From Nephrocerus scutellatus (Eukaryota > Arthropoda > Insecta > Diptera > Pipunculidae), in the NCBI GenBank assembly GCA_947095585.1, contig OX352764.1, positions 372,001 to 436,000 of the forward strand: 64,000 bases of DNA. The letters are read 5' to 3'. The notes under the pieces were generated by a model. The model saw nothing but the letters and a program-made list of their open reading frames with translations. It had not been told where the DNA came from and did not search any database. Numbering within the stretch: position 1 is the stretch's first letter; the number at the start of each line of letters is the position of its first letter. The position numbers and the translations under genes were made by a program. Positions 46,552-56,478 of the stretch are shown one piece after another.

Positions 46552-46820
46552 TGGTTTCGAGACTCTGGCGGGCCTTACAGGACTCCATCTCGAAACCAGG
46601 AAAATCTTGATAGGGTGAGATTTTCCCTTGTTAGGTGTAGAGACCCTTCGGCTTCAGGACTCTGGTGGTTTCATGGTTTCGAGGCTCTGGCGGGCCTTAC
46701 AGGACTCGATCTTGAAACCCGGAAAATATTGATAGGGTGAGATTTTCCCTTGTTAGGTGTAGAGACCCTTCGGCTTCAGGACACTGACGGGCCTTACAGG
46801 AATCCATCCTGAAGTTTGAT
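46552..46820. repeat. Tandem repeat carrying a conserved hairpin
   Basis: A 122-bp direct repeat (ggtttcgag at 46553 and 46675) plus a partial third copy (gccttacagg at 46572, 46694 and 46791). Each copy has inverted arms around a shared cgggccttacagg loop. Copy 1 pairs tggtttcgaga (46552-46562) with tctcgaaacca (46588-46598). Copy 2 pairs ggtttcgag with cttgaaacc through a G-U. Copy 3 pairs cttcagga (46774-46781) with tcctgaag (46807-46814). Confidence 0.8.
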
Positions 46821-47149
46821 CTCTTTCAGGTCCTAGGATAGATTCCCCAATACACTCTCCGAAGAGCAACGTTTTTGGCCGTATCACGTCGTAATGAAAC
46901 CCGAATCCGCGGCCGAGAAAACTGGAGTGACAGCGGCGCAACAAGAAAAGTAATACAATTGAAGTTGCACAATTGTAATTGAAAATTAACGAGTCAAATA
47001 AATAAATATATGTTGTAACGAAACCAATGGTCTATTAGTTGATAGACAAACGACCCTGGACGCCGGCGAGCGTACCCCAACAATTTACCTCGCTACAATT
47101 GACAAATCGTAAGCTGCAGAAATTAATAAAATTAATGAAAAATTAATGA
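46821..47149. other. No gene recognised
   Basis: Contains an A/T-rich aaataaataaatata run near 46996. Nothing else is identifiable. Confidence 0.35.
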
Positions 47150-47990
47150 AACCATTCCTTGCCACATTTTTGACAACCACTGGAGTCCCACAAGGCAGCC
47201 ATCTAGGACCCCTTCTCTTTATCCTTACTATAATTGATCTTGATAGGGTCATCAAGATCTAAGGAGTCTTTCGACCTGATGCCTCAAAAATGGCTTAGAT
47301 CTCAATATCTCCAAATGCCAATCTATTACCCTATCCCGTAAGTGCAACAAGCCCCCTCCCAGACATTACCTTCTCCAAGGGCAACCCATATCCCGCCATC
47401 TTTTCGTGACCTCGGATCTCATATTGATGAAATTATTCTTACGGCCAACTCATCACTTGGCTTTGTCAAACGGTAGCCAAGCCTCTATGTGACCATATCC
47501 ATCTACATCACTTTTGTCCGTCACCTCGAGTACGCTAGTCAGGCGTGGTCCCCCTATCATCAGTTCATATGTGCCCAGAAGCCAGAATCGAGAGCACCCA
47601 CGTTGTTTTTTTCGATTTTCTTTTCGAGGTCTACCTTGGGACAATCATCAATCATCATATACTGCCTCCCTACCACCGCCTCAACCTCATAAACTTGGAA
47701 ACCCTCGAAGAACGCAGAGACATAGCTGACACTCTTTTCATACACCGTCTCGACTCAATCAACTCGATGTTCTTTAACACTGACCCACGTAATCTACGAT
47801 GCCCTCCTATCTTCTATCTACCGACACACCGCACCGTTTTCGGCTCTAACGAACCAATCTCCCATATGCTGCCTTAAACTTGATCTCCTCCGCCATTCCC
47901 TCTAGCTTTATATGTTACTTTTAAGTCTTAGTCTTAAATCTTAGTTTTAAGTTTTAGCTTGTAACAAGCCGAATAAATGGGGGCTATTGC
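47150..47990 (+). pseudogene. Jockey-like LINE fragment (RT box B to 3' end)
   Basis: Plus strand: TTGVPQGSHLGPLLFIL (RT box B, ~47180), then across shifts LEYASQAWSPY, and in 47545-47877 LNLINLETLEERRDIADTLF, FYLPTHRTVFGSNEPISHML. This is the usual C-terminal block of Jockey/CR1-type proteins. The 3' UTR (caagccgaataaatgggggc) follows. The YADD box lies in a deleted part. Confidence 0.8.
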
Positions 47991-48004
47991 CCCGAACCTA
48001 ACTC

Positions 48005-48060
48005 GCAAAAAATACTTTTTGGTGTTATTGGAACTCGAACCACGAACCTCCTGCTTGAAA
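48005..48060 (-). mobile_element. SINE fragment with B box
   Basis: The minus strand reads gcaggaggttcgtggttcga and then caataacaccaaaaagtat, matching 7338-7380 of the complete SINE. It is cut off next to the LINE 3' end. Confidence 0.65.
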
Positions 48061-48179
48061 TGCATAGTTGGAGGAGTAACCCAAATGGACAGAAATTATC
48101 GTTTATTTAATAAGTTGTACAAATTTATGAATATTTAAGAATGATTATTACGATACATATTACATATTATTAGGATTCA

Positions 48180-48275
48180 TATATACATAAGGGACGTTTG
48201 TCAGACATTCGCGAGAGGAACCACTGCTCATAAGTCCAACGCACTAACTACTAAAGCCACAACGCACAAGCGGAA
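48180..48275 (-). mobile_element. SINE copy lacking its T-arm part
   Basis: The minus strand reads tgtggctttagtagttagtg and cttatgagcagtgg, then directly ctctcgcgaatgtctgacaa. Head and tail are those of the 7.3-kb SINE but the B-box portion is deleted. Confidence 0.6.
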
Positions 48276-48581
48276 AAAGTCCACTCTTAATTGGACCTGA
48301 GATTTCTATACTTAACTAAGATAGCTGCTGCTCCTATCGAGGTTGCATATCGTTGAAAATGGAAGGAAACGATTAAAGTCCTAATAAACAGAACCAATAT
48401 ATCTTTGTTAGTACCTTCAAAAATTAATTTATGTACCTTTTCCTACCTGTGAACTCAGTTTTTATTGATTCAGATGTTTCTTAGTAAGGCGGGCTTCATT
48501 ATAGTTGGGTAAAGCTGTTAAATAAGATTTCTGAAACTGCTGCTGGGCATTACTTTACTTAAAATGATAATTTAACTGTGC

Positions 48582-48975
48582 TTTTTTAAATTCTCTATAT
48601 AAACTTCGCGTGCCCGTGTGTTTGTCTGCCGTGGAATCTTGCGATCAATTTTTAACTCACTTCCCAAAGCCAGATTTTATTGAAACTTTGCACACATGTG
48701 TATTTCCGGTGACAACACTTTCTATTGAAATTTGGCAGTGATCGGGCCCTGGGGTCGGGTGGCTCCCATGCAAATTACCATACGGCATAGCGGCATCAGA
48801 ACACGCCATACTATAACAACTGTGTTCTGTGTGCGGTGCTTTGCGATTGGGGTTGTTTTGTGGTTGGGTTGCAGTGCTGCGTATGTGTTTTTATTTGTCA
48901 GCATTTTAGTGGAATTCAGTATACTTTTGGTTATTAGAGATTTAATTTTTATTGGTGGTTTGTTTAGTTGAGATG
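48582..48975 (+). mobile_element. Dispersed non-autonomous repeat, copy A
   Basis: About 390 bp: aaattctctatataaacttc, ttgcacacatgtgtatttcc, ctgtgttctgtgtgcggtgc, gtggaattcagtatactttt. It aligns along its length with the reverse complement of 50655-51078 and partly with 26673-26846. No ORF encodes a recognisable transposase, so it should be non-autonomous. Confidence 0.7.
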
Positions 48976-50654
48976 ATTTGATCACTTGAACGGATTACGC
49001 TATGAATTTTTAATTATACCATACACGTAGCCTGCCATTTTTTTTAATGGTTGTCTTTAATAAATAATTATAGCCAGCATAGGTACCTCTAAGTAAAAAC
49101 TAAGCATAGCATTGGTACCTATAGGAAAAAATGACTTCAATACATACCTAGCCATAGCTAACTATGTATGTTAAAAAAATAACATTCATTCAAGTTATTG
49201 CGACGACCTTGATTTTTTGTTGGGTTTCTAATCAATTTTAGACAACCACCCGAGTTTTCAAAAGTTATCCCTCCCCGTCTCCCCGTCATGACTGTGTGCA
49301 TACCAATGGTGTCCAAGTTTCAGCGCAAACTTCATTTGATTTCTGTGGCAGCTTCAATCCTTATATGTGGTAGGTAGGTACATTCCGAAAAAACAAGTCC
49401 CCATACACAATGTGATGTGATAGGTAAAACATTTGAAATTGTTGCACATTAGCTTACCCTTTGCTATTGCAATAGCCCGCACCGCTGATGCATTAAAACA
49501 TCATATTGTGCTTTAAAATGTGGTATGACCTTACGCATTATTATCCTCCAAAAAAGGAAATCTCGTTGCCAATTACGATAAAGTATAGGAAGCTTCAATA
49601 ATAATAGCGACACCGACTCAGCCATTCAGCAGCTGCTACCCTACACATTCAACACATCTGACTCAAGCTGATCGATTGTTACTACGCTCGCAAATACAAC
49701 ATTTGCTATAGAGCCACAGTATTAAGATCCGCCCGTTGTCCGCGTTGAAAAAGTGTAAGCGAGAGGAAGAATCAAAAGAGGCGTTGCCCTTTTATTTCCA
49801 TTATGTTATTGGTCGCCACTTTATTTACTCGGTCGTCCCCGTCATCGCAGGAGTTGTTTTGGTATTAGTGTGTTCGGTGTAGATACGTCACTGTATCTAT
49901 GGTTGAAAAAAGAAATTAATTTCATCAACATTCTTGCGTGGGCTAGGCTTTTTTATTCATTGTTCACTGGTGAACATTAAAACGGGTGGGCGGGGGTGTG
50001 TGTATGTGTGTTGAAGCATTCTTAAAAAAGTTAATGTAGATATGTAGGTAGGTAGCTATAGTAAAAAAAAAACAGAGCTCCAAGCAAAAGAAGAAAATAA
50101 ATTACATTTTTAAACTTGCAATGTTAGACATCAGTGTGAAGTCCGGACCCTTATGTTGAGTGCGAACGTTGATTCCCACTGAGAGTTGAGAGTTTTTATC
50201 AATGAATTTAGGTGCCTGCTTTCAATAGCGGAGCAAATGAAGGAAGGTGACAAGGCATTTTTTTTCATCGATTCGCCTATCTACAGAAATACCCCGAAAT
50301 ATGTGCCTTCGCCTTTTTTAGTCGCACTCAAAAATCATAAAATTCCAAGCCATCAAAAATTATAAATTTTTGTATACAAACGGCTCAAATGCAGGTCCGA
50401 TGGAGAAATATGCTGCGGGAACCCAGGCTGTAGACCATTAAATTATGAAGATAATGGCACAGATCATATAACATACAGATGTCTCATGTCCATGCCTTCA
50501 TTTGAGGCATTTGAGTCATTAGATCGGCCACGATTTCCGGATCTAATGATCAGTGTACTTGATAATTAAAAAAGATCTATGTTCCATTTTATTAAGAAGT
50601 ACTTGAGTTAAGATGTTATATGGAGTTCAAATTTTGTCGAAGTGAAGTATACTA
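48976..50654. other. No gene recognised
   Basis: Sequence between two opposite-facing copies of the dispersed repeat. No ORF or RNA is supported. Confidence 0.4.
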
Positions 50655-51078
50655 GAAACTAGACACACAAAAAACAACCCATAAAAATTTTCATGTAAAT
50701 TCTCTAAAAACCAAAAGTATACTGAATTCCACTATAAATGCTGAAATACAAAAACACATACGAAGCACTGCAACCCAAAAACAAAACAACCCAAATTGTA
50801 AAGAAAGCAGCGCTGCCCACAGCTCACAGCGCACAACACACACAGAACACAGTCATTATAGTATGAAAAAATTGGATGGGAGCCCCTCGACTCCGTGGCC
50901 CGATTACTCTGAAATTTTACAAGAAAGTATTGTCACCATAAACATACATGTCTGCAAAATTTCAATAAAATCGGGCTTTAAGAAGTGAGTTAAAATTTGA
51001 TCACACGATTCTGACCACCAGCCAGCCAGCCAGCCACGGGCACGGTTGAGTGTAGAAGAGTACCTTATATGGAACTTA
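50655..51078 (-). mobile_element. Dispersed non-autonomous repeat, copy B
   Basis: Minus-strand copy of the 48582-48975 repeat (gtggaattcagtatactttt, gactgtgttctgtgtgtgtt, cgtggctggctggctggctg). It includes a small GGCT tandem that copy A lacks and copy C has. Confidence 0.7.
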
Positions 51079-51314
51079 AATTTAACGTTTGTGTATAGGA
51101 TTGTTTGTCATTGCATAACTTGACTATAGGCTTATAAATACAGATAATAATTTTGTGAACATAGCATCTCTCCATGAGCATAAGACATCTAGGTATTTAT
51201 TAATTTTGATAATAGCTTTTCACACGCCCATAGACGAAAGTGACTGTTTCGTACGCTATAAACTAGCCTCGAAAGTAGCCCATAACAACACTAGTTATGT
51301 TATGATATAAACGT

Positions 51315-51541
51315 CTTTTGTTATTTACTACAATCTCAGCGAACACATTGCACATGAGCAAGAATTCTCTTTTGTTTGTCGTTTGTGATTTCTGCTTCTC
51401 TCTCGATTTAGCAGAAAAACCGGTTTGGACGCGTGAAAAATTCATTTCTTTGTTATTTACTGTAGTCACAGCGAACACACATTCTCACATTTCTGCTTCT
51501 CTCTCGATTTAGCCAAAAAACCGGTTTGGACGCGTGAAAAA
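51315..51541. repeat. Tandem duplication with palindromic AAACCGGTTT
   Basis: A block from atttctgcttctctctcg to gtttggacgcgtgaaaaat occurs at 51388-51441 and again 101 bp later at 51489-51542. Both contain the palindrome aaaccggttt (51417-51426 and 51518-51527), which matches the Grainyhead/CP2 binding consensus. An adjoining phrase, ttgttatttact, is also repeated. Confidence 0.75.
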
Positions 51542-51542
51542 T

Positions 51543-53569
51543 AGCGTACACGACTCGCAGATAAGTGCTCATCTCCACTCCTTGCTCGTTCTGTAATATA
51601 CTATTACGTACGTAGATAGACATTTGCTACGATTGAACCAAATTGCAATGATGTATTGATTTAAAAGATTGGATAGGTAGGTATACCTATCCATGCATTG
51701 GATTTACGTTTTTCGTTTCGTTACCGTTTCACTTCCAACGGTTCTAAACTCAGGTATGTATATCGCGGTCTTACTGTATCTTGATCTATCGATCTATACA
51801 TGTGTGTCACGTTACGTCATCATGTCACATAAATATTTTAAACAAATACTACACGACACTCCCGCGACATCGGCATTTCTCTTTTGATTTCTAGATTGTG
51901 TTTTTGCCTAATTATTTGTGATAAATACCTTTTTGTATAATCATCTTTATCAGCCTATCTACATATTTTCTCACACGTTCATAATTTTTTTGGGGTTATT
52001 GATTTTAATGCGTAGATCCCACACGAATGACATTAGTAATGTGCAGAAGAAGCAGCGATAAGAGGCTAGCCGCATATTGAGCAGAGGAAAAGTATGCCTA
52101 TGCGAGGCACTGTAGGTATATTTTTAGTGTAGTAACTTTACATTTGTGTAATAGGAATGTTTTTGCTACTTTTTCTTTTTGCTTTAAAATTAGTCAAAGA
52201 TAATTTTGACTTAAAATCGGACATTTGGTTCTCCATTGCACTTAGAAATTTGTGTAATAAAGTTTTCAATACTTTCGCATGAAGCGGTAATTAACTTACT
52301 CTCTTGTTTCTTCTCTTTTTTACGAAATTTTCACGTACGGAGTTACGAAATTTATTTTGCAAATAAAAAAACGCACCACAAGTTCGTTCATTCTCAAATT
52401 ACAACTTTAATTAAAAAACAGCAATAGTTTATTGTGAGCCCGAAGGGAGAAGCTTATATTCAGAGGACATGAACATTTTTCAGCGAACGTGTACGTTTGG
52501 ACGGGTGTACGTTTGTTTGTCGGGTCGTACATCTCGGCTTCTACCAGCCAGAATTTGATGGGACTTGTTTTAAAACAATCGGTTAGCGTTCGGCTTGCGA
52601 TAGCGTATTTTTTTAATTCATTGGGGTTACTATCCCTGAGAAAACTGAACAAAATACATAATCTCATCGATATCAATTTTTTAAGCCTGAACGTTTGCAA
52701 AGTAAAATCTGGTTTTGTCAGTCTATTTCAGAAATCGCTTTTGACTGAATGGCCTATCACTTACGAATGAAAGACCTACATTTTACGTTGCATACTATTA
52801 GGCTTCTTAGATAAATTAGTCTTTAGAATGAATTACAACTAAATATACATACACGGGTGTGTGTAGTCACTCGCATAGCAGAATACATTAGCTCGTGTGT
52901 CTTTAGTAGTGGAAAGTTTTTGGTAGGAACTCCTATATCTCGGCTTCTACCAATCAGAATTTAATGGGCGTAGTTTTAAAACAACTGTGACGCTTGTGGT
53001 GCATGACGCGTCGTTCGTTTGGTGATCTAATAAGTTTAGGATTTTTTGGACCCGTTAGGTGGCGCCGGAGTCGATATATTTACGAAAATGGATTTAGTTC
53101 ATATTCGTTCATGTTCGTTTGGTGCTCCGATAATGCAAAGTTAATGCCGCAACACTCAATGATTACGTTTGTGATTTGTTTATTGTAATTGCGAATGATA
53201 ACCGCAACCGAAACACCAAGTGCTTTAAGTCTAATGACATGTCGGTCGGAATCATTAGGATGCGTCGACAGATCGCAAAAATAAGACCGTGCACCATGGA
53301 TCAGCTGTCAAATGGCATTAGCATTAGCCAACTATTGGAATCTATTGGAATATAAACGAAATAACGACTTTTGTTGTCTTTGGTAATTTTCAGACTTTTC
53401 TTTTACTAAAAATATCTCCGGGAGCGTAACAAACAAAACAAAAAAAGAATCAACCAAATATGTCGCTCCTATGGTCAGTTATGTGCATAAAAAATTATGA
53501 TTTTTGTTGTTTGTCCAAATTTTTTTGACCTTTCTTTGTTTTTTTTCCAAAAACAACAAAAACATAATT
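51543..53569. other. No gene recognised; one spaced direct repeat
   Basis: An ~50-bp phrase (atctcggcttctaccagcca, then ttttaaaacaa) at 52531 recurs at 52937. No gene is supported. Confidence 0.4.
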
Positions 53570-53810
53570 ATGCAAATCCATCGTTCGACTCGTGAGGTAT
53601 GGCCGCGAGTTCATACAAAAATCCTATGGATAGACGGACTTTCAGTTTTTCCCCAATTTTTTAATTTTCCGTGCAATTTTTCCGCATAAACCTTATTCGA
53701 AATATGGCGAACATTAAAAAATAAAAATGAGCCAAATCGGTTCAGTCGTTCTTAAGTGATGCGGGTAACAACGACGAGCATTTCATTTTTTATTTATAAA
53801 GATTATCTGT
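53570..53810 (+). mobile_element. Probable mobile-element 3' end
   Basis: The sequence gagccaaatcggttcagtcg, gtgatgcgggtaacaacgac and catttcattttttatttata resembles the conserved 3' ends of common insect retroelements. This is from memory and the family is not certain. Confidence 0.4.
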
Positions 53811-55475
53811 GCTCATAGGTAGTATAGGCAATAAATACAATCTAATATATTATCTGTGCTTATAAGGTAGCTCTGTTTACATGAAAAACAAAATTACAAA
53901 TATTTAAGTCCAATAAGTCTTTTAATTACACATATATGTAGTTTATATCCATATAAGAATCTCCACTTTGCGTAACAACTTTAGTGCAAAAATAGCGACA
54001 AGCAGCTGCTTCAATAAAAGCTAATATCTGAGCGAGCCAACAAGTAGTAATGGTCAACTATTCACAGCGGCCATCCCATAGGGCATATATGTACTCCTAT
54101 ACGATGATCATGCTATGCCATGGAAAATGGATAAAATCACGAAATTGGCCACCGGCGAAAACAATTTTATTCACTACGCTTGGCGCACACTCACTGCTCG
54201 AAGCACCTAATCTACCGTGGGAATTGAACAGAAGTAAAGAATTTTTCAATGTATACCACATGAGAACTTTAGCGCGCCAGTTTCAGCCAGCTAGCCAGGC
54301 AGTCAGCCTGCTAAATACGTTTCGTTGAATTCGTCGATGATTGCTGCTGTACGAGTACGATATACGCCATACGCGCACTGCTTTATTTTGAACGAAACAC
54401 ATGCGAACATACAACATACCATGCAACGTGCTAGACTGCTAGTACGTGCTTGCCGTTCATCGGGATGGCAATAGTTGCAACACTATGTTCGTTGCTCATT
54501 CGCTATTGGCCTCGCTCCCGAATTATTGCCTGGATCACACACATATTGATGATCAGATACTTACATGTTTCAGTTTTTCGTATTTTTATTTTCATAACAT
54601 GCACTTCCGGCTTCCCTAGCAAGTGGTTTAGTTATGTGCGCTACTTGCGAGTGATTCTGTGAAGTGAAATTGCGGTTATGTTGTACGTCTAGCGACCATG
54701 CGTGTAATGAACTTGAAGCAATTAAATCCCCTTTTCAATCAGCTCAGCGCCCGTCTGGTTCATGTCCATAAACAATAACCTGAGCAAAGATATCAGAATT
54801 GCTGTCAGCAAAAACAGGCCGCTAGAGATTATTACTTCACAGTGGCTTCCAAACTGGTATTAATTTTATTGGAAACAGTGGCTTGCCAGTCAACCAATCG
54901 GTAGTTGTCCTTGCTAAAAATAGCTACACTCACATCTGATCTACGAATAGCTACACTATCACTGTCTTCTTGATGAAACGCAGATGATTCATGTGTCAAA
55001 AAAAAGACAAATAATAAATTTTTTTTTTTGTGTTGTTAATTAGCAATCTCATAGCTAAGAACTATGTAAACTGGGTCCCGATTTGCATTGACTCGTTTTG
55101 CGTTGTTTCGATTTGCATCCTCAAACAAAAAATTCGGTTTTGCGTTATTTCCTCGATTTGCGTCGCTTCAAGCATGGAAATGAAAGTCATGCCAATGAAC
55201 GAAGCTGATATGAAAACGGCAAATTAATTGTTAGCAAAAAAAGTTAATTTATGTTCCTTTTAATCTTATTCTTATACTTGAGACTTTGTAATGTTAATAT
55301 GTACATACATATATTGACATAACATATTTATGACAAATTAAATGAGTTTTTTAATGAAATAAAAAATGAAAATTTATCATCTTTGGAAACAATCTACCGC
55401 CAAAAGTATTGAATAGTATGGGAAAATTTGATTCGATTTGCGTCACAAAATATATTTTACTTTCTTTTACATAAA
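53811..55475. other. No gene recognised
   Basis: AT-rich, with several scattered cgatttgcrt phrases between 55078 and 55440. No coding signal. Confidence 0.4.
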
Positions 55476-55612
55476 CTGTATTTTATTTGGAATCCGAATA
55501 AGGAATTCGAATGTAAAAACCATCCAAACTGCAGGTTCTCAAATTCCAAAAAAGGAATTCGACAGTGCAATTGTTGTTCTAATTCCTTATTCCTCGGCAA
55601 ATAAAATACAGC
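55476..55612. mobile_element. MITE-like inverted-repeat element
   Basis: Left end ctgtattttatttggaatcc... (55476-55504) is the near complement of the right end (55581-55612, ...caaataaaatacag). The arms are about 30 bp with a few gaps. Total length is ~137 bp. No clear target duplication. Confidence 0.5.
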
Positions 55613-56478
55613 TATAGTTCACTATTTCTTTTGTTTAAACAAAAATACGCATTAGATAAAACAAATTACGAAATATTTCTTATATCAAAACACCACGTTT
55701 TGTTGTTACACAATTCTTAATTATTCCACTGGAGGCGCTATCACAACATTTTCCAACGGTTATTCAGTGCTTCTAAAAGCTTTGAATGTTTAATTAATTT
55801 TGTTCAATGAGAAAAAAGGCAAAACAAAACAACACAAATTTGTGAATAATGTCAGATCAAGAAAAATACAGCCATATGTCAAAAATTACTTCATTTTCTA
55901 TTAACGGATAATTTATTTCAGTTTTGACCGAGGTGTAAGAGCAATCGTAAAATATAAATTAAAGAAGAATGAAGCTCGATTTTTTTTTAACAAATGGTAT
56001 TAGAAGTGATTGATAGTGATTCGCAAAGTGGAAATAGTTTTTCAAGTGATACAAGTTCCAGCTACGCCGAGTAGAAAGCATGAAATTTGCAATTTTGACA
56101 TTTCTCACAAATCTGTTCTACTTCAAGAGTAGGTGCAGAAAAACTGTCCAGAGCAGAGTCATTGAACACAAAGTAGAAAAATCTCAGACAGAAAATTTTC
56201 TAATTGAACACGAAAACTTGATATTTTTCTGCTCTGAACTTTTCGGAACAGCCTCATTGAACTAAATTATTGTTGCTCAGCTGTCAACTGTCATTAGACG
56301 TTTGTTAATAAAATTTACAATGAACGCCCGGCATTGCTGATACCTTTTCTGACATTGACATTGCAAAATGTCATGTTTTTTCAGCAAGGATTTTGTGCTC
56401 ATCTTTAACTAACTTGGCTTTATTTAACTGAATATATTTCTTACAACAAGTAGCATTAATCAAATTTTTAACAACAAA
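55613..56478. other. 5' flank of AIF
   Basis: Probably holds the AIF promoter and 5' UTR. An 18-bp inverted repeat, tgacatt-gcaa-aatgtca, lies at 56356-56373. Another pair, cagagcaga (~56151) and tctgctctg (~56229), may be a second MITE-like structure. A 26-codon Ser/Asp-rich ORF at 55994 is unassigned. Confidence 0.4.
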
